Of a stretch of 64,000 nt of DNA, positions 52,746-64,000 are shown piece by piece. The position numbers and the translations under genes were made by a program. This DNA is from Hygrophila difformis (Eukaryota; Streptophyta; Magnoliopsida; Lamiales; Acanthaceae), in NCBI GenBank assembly GCA_030278955.1, contig JAOANR010000009.1, forward strand, positions 36,897,974 to 36,961,973. Reading direction: 5' to 3'. Below the pieces are notes generated by a model. The model had not been told where the DNA came from, did not search any database, and worked only from the letters and a program-made list of their open reading frames with translations. Positions within the stretch are counted from its first letter, which is position 1, and each line of letters starts with the position of its first letter.

Positions 52746-54320
52746 TGTAATACCCGAGAATTTTACAACATAAAATAAATAAATAAACAATAAATAAATG
52801 CACTAAATAAATAAACATAATGCATGGATAAGGAATCATAATGAGAAATGGAATTTAATAGAGAGATGAAATTTAATTTAAGAAGGAATTAAATTTCCAA
52901 TACCCGTAAAGCCAAAGATAATTTAATCAAATAAATTATACACGGGAACCCGACACTAATGGACTCGAGAATTCAAGGCCAACATTAAATTCAGACCCGA
53001 GTAGAGTTAGATAGGGAATTGGAGTCCGAAAAAAACCCGGAAATGGGAGTCCGAGAACATAGAGGGATAGAAGTCCGAAAAAGAGGAGGAAAGACTCGAC
53101 GGATTGCACGACCCGCCAGGACCGAAGTCCAGGCGGTGTCCGCGCGGTGGCCGCGCGGGGTTTCTACAATCGCCGCGCCAATCCCGCGCCGGCGAGCAGT
53201 AACGAACAAGGCGAGATTTTCTCGCCCGATTCCGGATTTTTCGACTTCGGTTGCTTACCTTTCGGCTCAAGACTCCCTAGGGCAGACCTTGGACATCCCC
53301 TAGGTCCTCTACATCTATAAATAATCGTCTTAATCGACCCCGAACACTTTTCAAACCCTACGAAAATCTCTCTACATATCAAACCCTAATCCCGGAGTCG
53401 TCGGAGGCACGAAGGCATTCAAAGACAGGGACTTGGACGAAATTTGGAGACCCTCATCGTCGTGAACGAAGATCCCGACGGATCAAGGAGACGAACAGTG
53501 AACTGGAAGCCACGCCTCCGAATCGACAAGCCGGAACATCCATAAACCTGTAAGTTAACCTTACTATAGTTTTGGGCGAATTAAAATACACCTAACGTAA
53601 ACATCTAATTAAGAAACTAAAAATCTGTCAAGTATGATAAACCCTACAGCGCAGCGTTTTCGAGTAAATTTTTCGAACCCTTAAAACTATTCAAACGGAA
53701 AAACTTAAAACACGAAAAACGTTCTAAGGCACTGAGATAGATTGTGTAAAATTTTCGAAATTTTTCATCAAGTTTTGATATCTGAAATCGTCCTAAACTA
53801 ATCTGTTCAAATCTTGGATCTTGAAATCTTGGCAGAATCTTAGTCCGAACTTGTACTCGATTTTGACAATAGATCTAGGCCGATTTAGAACTTTAGTCGA
53901 ACATGAAAGTTGTAGATCTACGTCTTAAACATCTTCCTGTAAAATTTCATCAAACTTGGAGTTCGTTTGAAAATTCGGACAGATTAATATCCTGAGGAAA
54001 ATCCACATTTTTGACTTGTTTCCTTAACTCGGATCGAAAAACTTAAAACACGAAACTTGTTCGTCTCTGTGTTTTCGGGTCACTGGTAAATTTTTAGAAT
54101 TTTCTGACTTAAAACGGATTTTCAATTAATTTTGGAGTAAACAGCGTCTTGTAGAAGTTGAATTTTGAAAATCTTGTTGAAACGATGAATTTGGCCTTTA
54201 AGGTTTAAACGTTTGGAAATTTCCTTAGAAATGAAATACATGAAATAAGAATTTTGAAAGAAAACCCCCTTACAACTTGATTAATTAAAATTAGGGGGTG
54301 AGTGCTCTGCAGGGTGCCCC
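52746..54320 (+). mobile_element. 3' LTR of a forward gypsy element, interrupted
   Basis: It begins TGTAATACCCGAG and follows the same course as the solo LTR 1976-3610, ending at gtgctctgcagggtgcccc, which matches 3592-3610. There the inverted element starts, so the LTR is cut at about 63 per cent of its length. Confidence 0.85.
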
Positions 54321-56806
54321 TGTAACACCCCGGTTTTGGTAACCCAGGCCGGGATGCCACCGCCACACCTCCCAAGCAAGACACGACTTCATTCGAGCTC
54401 ACTTGAGAGATGCAAGGCTAAGGTATTTCAAAAATATAAATATAAATCAAGCCCATTGTATAATAATTTAAAATTAACATAACATAATCCATGTATAATA
54501 AAATAATCGCAGCGGAAATTTAAACTTGGGCCGACATGGCCAAAACGCAATGTATAACTTAAAAATAAAATGCGACATAGAGTTAATGTTCATATTCCCA
54601 AACCCGATGAAATGCACGTGCTCAATTGTCTTCGTACCCTGAGAGAAAAATTTAAACAACGGGTTTTATCAGTATATAAAATACTGAGTAAGTTAATACG
54701 CAACACAACAAATTTAGAAAATTTTTGAAGAGTATTTTAAACAAAGACTTTTATTTAAAATACGGAAAATTTAAAATCACGGGATAAGCTTCTTGTTCTC
54801 GCATAAACCAAAATTTCATTTTTTTTCCATTGTTTCAATATGATCGAGATCATCGTATTCCGCTTGGGCACTTATGTCCACAAGCCTCTCAAAACACAAT
54901 TCGCTAGGGCCCTTATGTCCACTAGCCTTACAGATCACCATTCGCCAGGGCTCTTATGTCCACTAGCCTTACGCTTGGGCTCTTATGTCCACAAGCCTCA
55001 TAATCAATATTTTCGCTAGGGCTCTTGTGTCCGTTAGCCATACGATTGGGCTCTTATGTCCACAAGCCACAATATAACTGGAGCAGTCTCCATTCATGCA
55101 TATTTCATAACATCCAACTCGATCATAAATCACAATATTTCAAAATTTCATAATTTAGTAAATACGTGTTTTCGACACGGATTCACAAATTCCGCCAAAA
55201 TTCATATTTTTCCCAAACAAAACCAATTCCGCCATAGTTTACGCCAAACCGAATTAAAAATCCATTTGATACCCGATGGTTACGAAATTTGCACTATATA
55301 TAGATAACACCTAGATGAGCAACTTTTTAGTTTTACACTATTTGAAATTCTATCGGGAAAGGGCTCAAAAATCGTCTTTACAGCAGAACATAAGAAATGC
55401 ATTTCAAGGCATGACTTCCAATAATGAACAGTAAACATTTTTAGGCGTGGAAACATAGCAAAATATTCTTTAAAATTCTGAAAATTTTACAGTAGCTTAA
55501 AAACATCAAAATGAACAATTTCTCTACAAATAGCTGTTTCGAATTGAGGACTTCTTCTAAGTCAAAAATGCAATATACAAAACCTCAATTTAAAACCTTT
55601 TAATAACAGTGACATTTCGGACATCATTGGATTTAGAAACCATAACTCTCACATATGGCTTTCAAAAATCACAATATTTTGCAGAGACATGCTAGATACA
55701 TATATGAACAAGTTTCAAAGTAAATGAATACAAATAGATGAACTTAAGACCGCCTAAAACACCCTACAAATTCGGATTCTACAAGCAACAGAATTGACGG
55801 CAAACTTCCCCGGTAAACCAGATCGTTTTTGACTGATCAAATCACGTCCAAAATTCGTGAAAATTAACAGTCATATACTTTGATGTGTTAGGAACAACTT
55901 TCGTTTGAAAAAGATTTCAGAAAAACGAACTCAACATGGTAAAAATCGCGGATTACAGAAAATGGTCGTAATGAATCCTATGCTGCCAGATTCGCACAGT
56001 TATGAGAAAAGGGCTGTAACTCGGTTTCTACTCAACAAAAACCTCTAAAATTCGACGTGTATGATATTAACTTACATATGTGTGATTAGGATGAGATCTT
56101 TCGAATTTGGAGCCTTGAAAGACGGAAACCAGTCCACACAACACAAAACCACAGATTCGCTGCAATAAAAAAAAGATTAAAATTGAGATGATCGAACTCA
56201 GAGTTGCGGAGAGGTGGAAACAATCTTACGATCACAGGGACGCCCTAGTTGCTTGAATTTTAGTGGAGGAACTCAACCAAAGGCTTCCAGGAATGAAGAA
56301 CATACAAGAACACTCAAGAACACTCTCACTTTCTGGAAATTCGTTGAAGGAGGTGAATGGACTAATTTAGGGATTGAATGGTGCTTAAAGGGTGATAATG
56401 GACGTTCTTAATGTCCAGTAATGAGTGACAACTATGTCCCCACGTTACAGAAGCAAATAGAGTAAGTAACAACTAAAATTTTGGAACATATCCAAAGTGC
56501 TGCTGAAATTTGCCAGTTATGAGAATGGGATTTTGGAGACTGATTTGAGAGATTGAAATGGTCTATAAAAAGCTGTAATTATCATCCATAATTTCCCATA
56601 ACAAGTGGCAACCAATTCCCATTGTTTAGGCTCAGATTTGGTGTAAGTTAATGCAAGCTCCATCCAAGAAGTTGCTGTCAATTATTGTGACAGTTTTATG
56701 CCCATAATAAATTGTTGTAATGCCTTTCAATTCCCATTTGCCAAATTTAGCCAAATCCTATCCAATGCCTTGCAAATGTATGTTACTAGTTAGTGCCAAT
56801 TTTTTT

Positions 56807-56855
<49 letters not shown>

Positions 56856-56986
56856 GTAATAATAATGTACCAATTATCCTTTCATGCATGAAACTAAAAG
56901 TGTTCATGTAATTAGTCCATGCATATTGTCCATTATAATAATAATAAACGAACATAACTCTTTCGGCTAATTTCTAGGGTATTATA
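54321..56986 (-). repeat. 3' LTR of the gag-only element (2666 bp)
   Basis: It starts TGTAACACCCCGG and ends CTAGGGTATTATA, where TTACA would be expected; the terminal change is C to T. A minus-strand TATA box (actatatata, about 55293-55303) precedes the hairpin array by about 230 bases. An (ATA)n microsatellite lies at about 56812-56866. Confidence 0.85.
54862..55067 (-). repeat. Six-unit hairpin array in the LTR leader
   Basis: Six 24-bp units start at 54862, 54903, 54944, 54973, 55015 and 55044. Each has the form GCTWG, a conserved GGCTCTTATGTCC core, then CWAGC. Units with GCTTG end in CAAGC and units with GCTAG end in CTAGC, so pairing is kept. Spacing alternates near 41 and 29 bp. The array lies downstream of the TATA box, thus in the transcribed leader. 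Confidence 0.85.
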
Positions 56987-57344
56987 ATCCACCCCCCTTA
57001 GAAATCAACTTCGTCCTCGAAGTTGCGCGTTAGTCTTTCGTGAGCTAAGAACTAAGGTCCTTTCGTTCATTACGTTTTTGTGATATTGTGATATTATGTT
57101 ATTGATTTATTGTTTGATTGTTGATTGTTTGTTGTTTGACTGAACCAAGAATTGAAATTTCCAAGCTGCCTACGTACCCTGTGAAGGGATCAAGTCATTA
57201 CGTAGTTCAAAACAATTCGAATTTGTTCATTATTGATTTGAGATACATTTTTTTCGAGTCGATCTCAAAAATAAATGCTTATACATTATTACGGGGTATT
57301 GCATCCTCTCCCCCTTAGAACTTCAGTTATGCCCCCATAACTGC

Positions 57345-58470
57345 CTATTCATTATTCTCAAGAAGGTTCGGGTTTTGATATTGTTCCTTGTCACCCTCTC
57401 CTCGTTGAAGGTTCATCAGATCTACTCTCTTTTCGATCGTTTCCTCTGGCGTTCGACATCCCCTAGCCTTGTGACCAAACTTCCCGCACTTATAGCAAGC
57501 TCCAGGCCTCGGGCACTGGCGCACCAAATGTGCATGGTTGCATCGTGGGCAGCGTGGTATGAATGGACCACGGTTGTCATTTCCTCTGTTGTTGAGACCT
57601 TTCATTTGATTCCTTCGAGATCCATCGCCTTTCCTAAAATTATCATTTTTGTCTTTCCGATTCTTCTTCTCAAGTCCTTGTGAGTCCTTGCTCGACTCAC
57701 CATTGTCCTTACGCTTCAGTTGCTGGACCCGAGCAATTGCTACAGCTCGATCATATATCGCCTGCAGGTTCGTGTATTGTCCTCCTACAAGTATCTCCCG
57801 GATACTAAGGTCCAGACCCATTTCGAACTTTTGAGCCTTGTCAGAGTCAGTTGGTACTAACCTCGTAGCAAATCGGACTAGCTCCTTGAATTTGGTATAG
57901 TATTCTTGCACCGTTTGTGCACCTTGTCTAAGGTTGATAAACTCCTCATATTTTGCAGTCTTGGTGCTCAAGGGGTAGAATCTTTCTCTCAAGGCTTCCT
58001 TAAAATCTTCCCAGAAGTAGACATTCTCATTCTCAATCAAACCTCCTTGAAGGTTTTGCCACCATTCATCCGCTTCACCACTCAAGTAATAGGTTGCCAC
58101 CCAGACTTTCTCATTCTCCAGGCATTTCACAGCATTCAGGAGCTTGTCGAAAGTACGAATCCAATCCTCCAACTTGGCCGGGTCCTCTTGGCCGTCATAA
58201 TGGGGTGGTTTGTAGGGGTTCACCAATGCTAAATAGTTGACTCAGGCTACTGGTGGTGGTACACCCGCTTGTGCACGTTGCACTTCAACATTTCCTAATG
58301 CTACAAGAACTTCCTCTACAGTTTTTAGACGTTCCTCCATATTGTTGGGCACAGGAGGCACTCGTTCTCCTAGGTTATGAGGAGTCCCATTGTTGTTGGG
58401 CATGTTGGGGAGGTCAGAGTCAGTGTTGTTTGGGATTACATTCCTTGGTCTTCCCCTAGGTGTCGTTCTC
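57345..58470 (-). pseudogene. Gag of the gag-only gypsy element
   Basis: The main ORF of 293 codons starts MVNPYKPPHYDGQEDPAKLE. It continues through the retrotransposon gag domain (YLSGEADEWWQNLQGG, then ALRERFYPLSTKTAKYEEFI) and ends with zinc knuckles CPRCNHAHLVRQCPRPGACY and CYKCGKFGHKARGC (near residues 225-258). Upstream in the same frame, after one TGA at about 58243, the sequence continues as GRPRNVIPNNTDSD and MEERLKTVEEVLVALGNVEV, so the natural N-terminus is likely longer. Apart from that stop, gag appears preserved. It would bind RNA and form the particle; pol must come from another element. Confidence 0.82.
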
Positions 58471-58479
58471 TGTTATAAA

Positions 58480-59094
58480 AGTACGCGAAGATGAGCTTCT
58501 AATCTAAGACAAGTTAGAGTCAAGAAGATCTAAAAGATATGAATGGTAAGGGGAGAATGATAAACGTGGGCACGCTAAGTATTCTTGTTCAACATCTAAG
58601 ACTAAAGCAAGATTAGTCTCAAGTTAGCGCCTCTAAGCAGATGTCAAGCCGAAATCTAGAACTAGGAATGTTATTCAACACATATAGTTCACATAAAAAG
58701 GTTAGCGCAAATATGTATGTATGCATGTGAATCCCCCCGAAATAATTTTCATGCAATATGATTTAGACTTGTCAAGACTCAAGATAATTTGTATACATAT
58801 TTTCCATGGGTATTAAAATAAAACTCATTCCATGGAAATAAAAATTTAAAAAATAACAGTTAAAATTCTTGGGCCGCAAATAATAAATCTTTGGGCCCTA
58901 ATTAAAGTATAAGTATTTGGGCTTAAAAAAAATTTGGGCTTAACTAACAAGTAAATAAAAATATTGGGCTTAAAATTGTAGGCTTTAATATAATAATTGA
59001 AGTTAATTTGGGCTCTAGAAAAATTTAATAGTTTAAAAATAATAGCTTAAAAATATTCCGGGCTCTTTAAAATAATAGTTTTAAAATATAACCT
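58480..59094 (-). other. 5' untranslated leader of the gag-only element
   Basis: Between the primer site and gag is AT-rich sequence with repeated ttgggct and gggctt words and no ORF. Confidence 0.6.
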
Positions 59095-59107
59095 GGCTCT
59101 GGTACCA
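59095..59107 (-). other. tRNA-iMet-type primer-binding site
   Basis: Read on the minus strand, TGGTACCAGAGCC lies three bases after the 5' LTR end. It differs at one base from TGGTATCAGAGCC, the plant initiator-Met complement seen in the Cassandra element at 19015-19027. Confidence 0.88.
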
Positions 59108-59110
59108 CTT

Positions 59111-60511
59111 TGTAACACCCCGGTTTTGGTAACCCAGGACGGGATGCCACCGACACACCTCCCAAGCAAGACACGACTTCATTCGAGCTCACTTGAGAGA
59201 TGCAAGGCTAAGGTATTTCAAAAATATAAATATAAATCAAGCCCATTGTATAATAATTTAAAATTAACATAACATAATCCATGTATAATAAAATAATCGC
59301 AGCGGAAATTTAAACTTGGGCCGACATGGCCAAAACGCAATGTATAACTTAAAAATAAAATGCGACATAGAGTTAATGTTCATATTCCCAAACCCGATGA
59401 AATGCACGTGCTCAATTGTCTTCGTACCCTGAGAGAAAAATTTAAACAACGGGTTTTATCAGTATATAAAATACTGAGTAAGTTAATACGCAACACAACA
59501 AATTTAGAAAATTTTTGAAGAGTATTTTAAAAAAAGACTTTTATTTAAAATACGGAAAATTTAAAATCACGGGATAAGCTTCTTGTTCTCGCATAAACCA
59601 AAATTTCATTTTTTTTTCCCATTGTTTCAATATGATCGAGATCATCGTATTCCGCTTGGGCACTTATGTCCACAAGCCTCTCAAAACACAATTCGCTAGG
59701 GCCCTTATGTCCACTAGCCTTACAGATCACCATTCGCCAGAGCTCTTATGTCCACTAGCCTTACGCTTGGGCTCTTATGTCCACAAGCCTCATAATCAAT
59801 ATTTTCGCTAGGGCTCTTGTGTCCGTTAGTCATACGCTTGGGCTCTTATGTCCACAAGCCACAATATAACTGGAGCAGTCTCCATTCATGCATATTTCAT
59901 AACATCTAACTCGATCATAAATCACAATATTTCAAAATTTCATAATTTAGTAAATACGAGTTTTCGACACGGATTCACAAATTCCGCCAAAATTCATATT
60001 TTTCCCAAACAAAACCAATTCCGCCATAGTTTACGCCAAACCAAATTAAATATCCATTTGATACCCGATGGTTACGAAATTTGCACTATATATAGATAAC
60101 ACCTAGATGAGCAACTTTGTAGTTTTACACTATTTGAAATTCTATCGGGAAAGGGCTCAAAAATCGTCTTTACAGCAGAACATAAGAAATGCATTTCAAG
60201 GCATGACTTCCAATAATGAACAGTAAACATTTTTAGGCGTGGAAACATAGCAAAATATTTTTTAAAATTCTGAAAATTTTACAGTAGCTTAAAAACATCA
60301 AAATGAACAATTTCTCTACAAATAGCTGTTTCGAATTGAGGACTTCTTCTAAGTCAAAAATGCAATATACAGAACCTCAATTTAAAACCTTTTAATAACA
60401 GTGACATTTCGGACATCATTGGATTTAGAAACCATAACTCTCGCATATGGCTTTCAAAAATCACAATATTTTGCAGAGACATACTAGATACATATATGAA
60501 CAAGTTTCAAA
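59111..60511 (-). repeat. 5' LTR of the gag-only element, truncated
   Basis: Aligned with 54321-55711 it is almost identical, including the six hairpin units (59654-59859). It stops at caagtttcaaa (60511), where LINE sequence begins; about 1.27 kb of the LTR is missing. Confidence 0.87.
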
Positions 60512-61133
60512 CCTGACTACTTCCCCTAGCCCTGATGCCAGCGCCCACAGGATATCTGGTCGATACCTATGGATGTTCATGTCATTCATACGCGCCCACA
60601 CCAATGTTTTATTGACCTGAGTCGTACTCGGATCAAAAAAATGAGTCCACGGCATGACTGCCAAGTAATGGCCAAAGATCATCCATGGTCCTCCATTCAC
60701 CACGGCCTCTCGATCCTCCTGCAAGACAAACTTAATCCCGTAACAACCATAACCCACGTCCACAACCTTCATCTCCTCCTTCGGCGTCCACATCGTCTTC
60801 AAGCGATCCTTCAGAGTAATATACCCAACGGTGGTGCCCAGAAGTTTCACTACTAACGCATCCTCCCACTCTCGGCTGGCCTCAATTTCAATCGACTCAT
60901 CAATAGTGAACTTCGGAATCTCCCCCTTCGGTCCAACAAAACTCATAGTTATCAAACCCTCCGCGATCAAATCTCGCCTAGGCGGCGTAGCCTCTTCCGC
61001 CACCCTCCCCCCCCCCCCCCCCCTCAGTCACCACTTCCGCAAAGCTCTGTCCTTTTCCTCCGGGATCCGGCGGCGTGACAGGAATCGCCTTTGTCGAAGA
61101 AAACCGAGAGAAAACCCTAGCCGCCTTTGACAT
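60512..61133 (-). pseudogene. LINE ORF1 fragment (DUF4283-type), copy 3
   Basis: The translation starts at an ATG at 61131-61133 (MSKAARVFSRFSSTKAIPVT), passes GKGQSFAEVVTEGG and then a G-tract (17 C on the plus strand, 61007-61023). The longer downstream part MAEEATPPRRDLIAEGLITM is one base out of phase, so tract length decides the frame. DUF4283 follows: SREWEDALVVKLLGTTVGYI, QEDREAVVNGGPWMIFGHYL and TQVNKTLVWARMNDMNIHRY. The ORF ends at the junction with LTR sequence (60511). No RT domain is present. It is a 5' portion of an L1-type LINE joined directly to a truncated LTR. Confidence 0.82.
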
Positions 61134-62940
61134 GTCTCACAACTGTAACATATAGCATCTTAATCAAGAGAAAAAGCAAATATCCTAACAAACTATGGCT
61201 CTTCCTCCTGGTATGTGGGGATAATTCAATATAAGAAGAAAGTTCACTGTTTGGCTTCGCCACCTTATATAAAATTTTAGTACTGCTCTTTCCTAAACTA
61301 AACACATCCAGATCAAAGAAGTACCTAGATCTCCATGATCCCAAGCAATAATGATCATTGCCTTCATTTGAAAACACATTTCGGAATGGCATTAAACAAA
61401 GAAACTTTACTATTGCAAAATGCATAAATGCTAGTAAAAAGTGAAGTTAACCTGTAAGGTCAAAATAAAAAATATCCAGATCCTATCAAAGCTCTGAAAT
61501 ACATGCCAGAAAGAGCAGTTAACAACAATGTTTATTTTTCCAATCCATCGATCTCCTTTGGCAGATATACTTTCAATAATGTCCTAAGAATTGTATATTA
61601 CTATAATTTAATTTAAAAAATCGACTGGCAAATCACTAGAAATGTCAAACAAACCAAACATGAAACCCTCTATAAACCTTAATGAATATATAATGACCAA
61701 GTTGAATATATAGTTATAACTGGACGGTAGTAACCACAAACTATGGGAGCTAGAGTTCGATTGGATAATAGTACCCCCCTCTTCAACCAACAAATAAATG
61801 TTGGTGAAACTAAAATGATTGTTCCCTCTGCCATTCACTAGACTCTTGCTCTCTGCCATCCTCTTTCTCATTAATAAGATCATTCATTGATATGCTTCTT
61901 AGATTCAGAACTCCTGGCTACTATTCTTGTCGAAAATAAAAATACTTATGTCTTAATTCGTAAGAGATGGTGTAAATTACTTAATTTGTATGACTGGTTA
62001 CAGTGGTAGATAAGAACACATATTATGTTTATGATGCCATATGCAACATGGACCAAGACTTCATTCAAGGAAACAGATTCAAGGTACCCCTCACGTCGAA
62101 AAATATATATATATATATATATATATACAGAGAAAAAGCAATAAAGGACGGATATATTACAATTAACAACTGCAAAAAGCATCTATGCAACACAAGGATG
62201 TCAACATACAGACTGAGGTGGGATTCAAATCTAATACCTCTTGATACCAGCACTTTGGAATTACCACCAACCTCTCACCTCATAGGTAAGTTTTTCATAT
62301 AACAAACATCACATATTATGAGAAATAAAATCAATAATGTGTATGTATTAGAAAAGGTGTGGCACCACTTGTTAGATTAGTTTCAATGATCCACCCATGG
62401 TAGAAACAATTACATAGATAGGAAAACTATCCCATAGCTGCAGAAGAAGCATCAACAAACTTAGCAATCTAATCATTAATTCCTCCCTTGCAGTCATATA
62501 TCTCATTATCAATAATATACGCCCTCAAGCATTTTCAATTACGAAAATGCAAGATATCTTGAAGAGCTGCACAAAAGAAAGCTTGAGCATAATTCTCAAT
62601 TAGTCTACTTGAAGTGCGAAATTTCTAAAACACTGGCAAATGACATATTAGACCCGTAGACAGTAATAGGAGTGTAATACATGTATTTTTTGCATGGAAA
62701 TGGTCTGTTTGTATACAAATATATAGATACGGTTTGACAATTGCACCTATAACTGAATCTCACATGTGAAGCCAAAATTGGAGCACCAATACATGGAATT
62801 CCTGCATTCTTGACAACCAATCAACCAATACATGGAATTCGTGCATTCTTGAAAAGTCGGGACTTTTCATTTCAAAGTAGTCAAAATCCCTTCTTTTGCT
62901 AACAACATCATCATAATACAAAGTCCAATACGATACTTCT
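61134..62940. other. Interval without a recognised gene
   Basis: AT-rich; ORFs are short. It holds a TA microsatellite (62103-62127) and a short tandem duplication around 62785-62855 (accaatacatggaattc and gcattcttga twice). Confidence 0.4.
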
Positions 62941-62948
62941 AAAAAGTC

Positions 62949-63075
62949 AAGTTTATAATGATACTTAAATAAATGTATAACGGTACTGCAATAACTTTAT
63001 GACGGTACTTGAAATACGTTTATAATGGTACTTAAATAAGTTTATAACGGTGCTTGAAACAAGTTTATAAAGTTA
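62949..63075. repeat. Minisatellite of about 23-bp units
   Basis: Five to six degenerate units of the form gtttataayggtacttaaataa follow one another. There is no coding capacity. Confidence 0.75.
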
Positions 63076-64000
63076 TGAGTATAGAAGTATTATTTATTTC
63101 TAAATGAATGCAACAACAGCTAGGTGATAATACATGAAGATATTGAAAATACACGAAGATGTTATTTCATCAAATATATATAAAAAAAACCTTCTTGATG
63201 CCCCTTATTCAACAAATTATAGGTATTGACTCTTGAAAGGACAGAGTCGTATGCATGAAAGAGGTAAGAGAACATACGAATTTTCATGAGAGAATATTTG
63301 AAGGAATAATTCCTACTTAATGTATTTCTTGATATTCGGATACTAGAAGAGAACCAAATAGACCATGCAAGGTCTTTTGTAGATTATAAGCTTTTTACTA
63401 TACTAACAGATGCTTTGACATAATTCCGTTATCCATCCTCGATGAAAGATTAATCAAGGAGGGTAAAGAAAGTGTCACGAATCAACATAATTATACATTA
63501 AAAACATTATAAATATTTAAAAGACACGGATGAAATAGTTGAATTCGTTCATTTGCTGTGATGTTATAAATAAATTATAGGTAAGTTGCTGGAATTACAT
63601 ATAATAGTACAAATTTAAAAGTATGGAATTTTAAAAAATCTTAATGATATAGAATTATAAAATTTCTTAAAATTATTGGATGATATAGACTTATTGTTGT
63701 GTAATATAATAATTAGCCCATTAGTATATTTGTAGGATGTATAATATATTTATAAGAGTTTATATTTATATAGTATGTATACGAATATATCAAAGAAAAT
63801 GAGGGAATGAGATTACTGCAGAAGTGTTTTTCTATTTCATAGGAGTGTATCTTACATTAATGTAATGAGCCTTATTTATAGGCAATATTCCCACAATACT
63901 AAGTAAGCTTAGGCGGCTAAGTATCTAAAAATAGAAAATTAATTACATGATAGTAAGCATCCACACTTCCGTCACGATATGTCGACGTCGAAGCAATTAT
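63076..64000. other. Interval without a recognised gene; possible LTR at the window edge
   Basis: A minus-strand TATA-like CTATAAATAAGG at about 63871-63883 and a gradual change in base composition after 63735 (tgttgtgtaatataataatt) suggest the start of an LTR continuing beyond the window. No terminus can be proved. Confidence 0.3.

Larger units (their letters stand above)
54321..60511 (-). mobile_element. Gag-only Ty3/gypsy derivative with 2.67-kb LTRs
   Basis: In minus orientation: 5' LTR (59111-60511, truncated by a LINE), tRNA-iMet-type primer site (59095-59107), gag (57345-58470), 3' untranslated region with the conserved module, purine tract (56987-57001) and 3' LTR (54321-56986). There is no protease, RT or integrase in the 2.1-kb interior. 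The LTRs are nearly identical over 1.4 kb, so insertion was recent. It sits inside the forward LTR that begins at 52746. Confidence 0.88.

Overview
The window is nuclear DNA from a flowering plant, most likely a eudicot. It is AT-rich and intron-bearing, and it is filled with nested plant transposable elements: Ty3/gypsy, LINE, Cassandra TRIM, hAT, Mutator, CACTA, Helitron and Stowaway-type MITEs. I see one clearly intact host gene: a minus-strand, 14-exon homologue of chloroplast FTSHI1 (ARC1), a protease-dead FtsH, at 40330-47216, predicted at 944 residues. Species cannot be fixed from sequence alone.

Left third (1-24.6 kb). A LINE ORF1 (DUF4283-type) fragment opens the window and recurs at 17.1-18.1 kb. 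A minus-strand Tat-lineage Ty3/gypsy element runs from about 1.4 to 11.36 kb, with gag, a DGGS-type protease, RT, two RNases H, integrase and a 5' LTR at 10639-11359. A 2502-bp solo LTR with a 5-bp target duplication splits its integrase. The gypsy 5' LTR abuts a CACTA end (TIR at 11974-11987). Nested MITEs and a broken Helitron helicase follow. At 18657-19324 is a complete Cassandra-type TRIM with 5S rRNA-derived LTRs. At 20669-24573 is a pol-less gypsy derivative with two LTRs, a gag remnant, a CCG-rich insert and a 700-bp hAT element.

Middle (24.6-40 kb). A decayed MULE transposase (25.43-27.55 kb) is followed by a domain marked by recurrent CAGCGATG motifs. These motifs flank an unrecognised small ORF (30042-31172) and a decayed Ulp1-type (C48) protease gene (36654-39598). 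A 4661-bp Helitron (31827-36487) interrupts this domain and carries a phase-consistent multi-exon gene of unknown identity.

FTSHI1 region (40-50 kb). The gene has intact splice sites, including one GC-AG intron. A Mutator-type foldback MITE with an 11-bp target duplication sits in intron 2. Upstream are another MITE, a nearly perfect 188-bp tandem duplication and a GC-rich probable 5' leader and promoter.

Right part (50-64 kb). An LTR-like block with an unrecognised coding remnant is followed by a forward gypsy 3' LTR fragment. That fragment is interrupted by an inverted, gag-only gypsy derivative with 2.67-kb LTRs, a tRNA-iMet primer site and a polypurine tract. Its LTRs hold a six-unit array of potential hairpins whose stems vary in a compensatory way. 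The right LTR is cut by a LINE ORF1 fragment. The remainder to 64 kb shows no gene, only microsatellites and a minisatellite.
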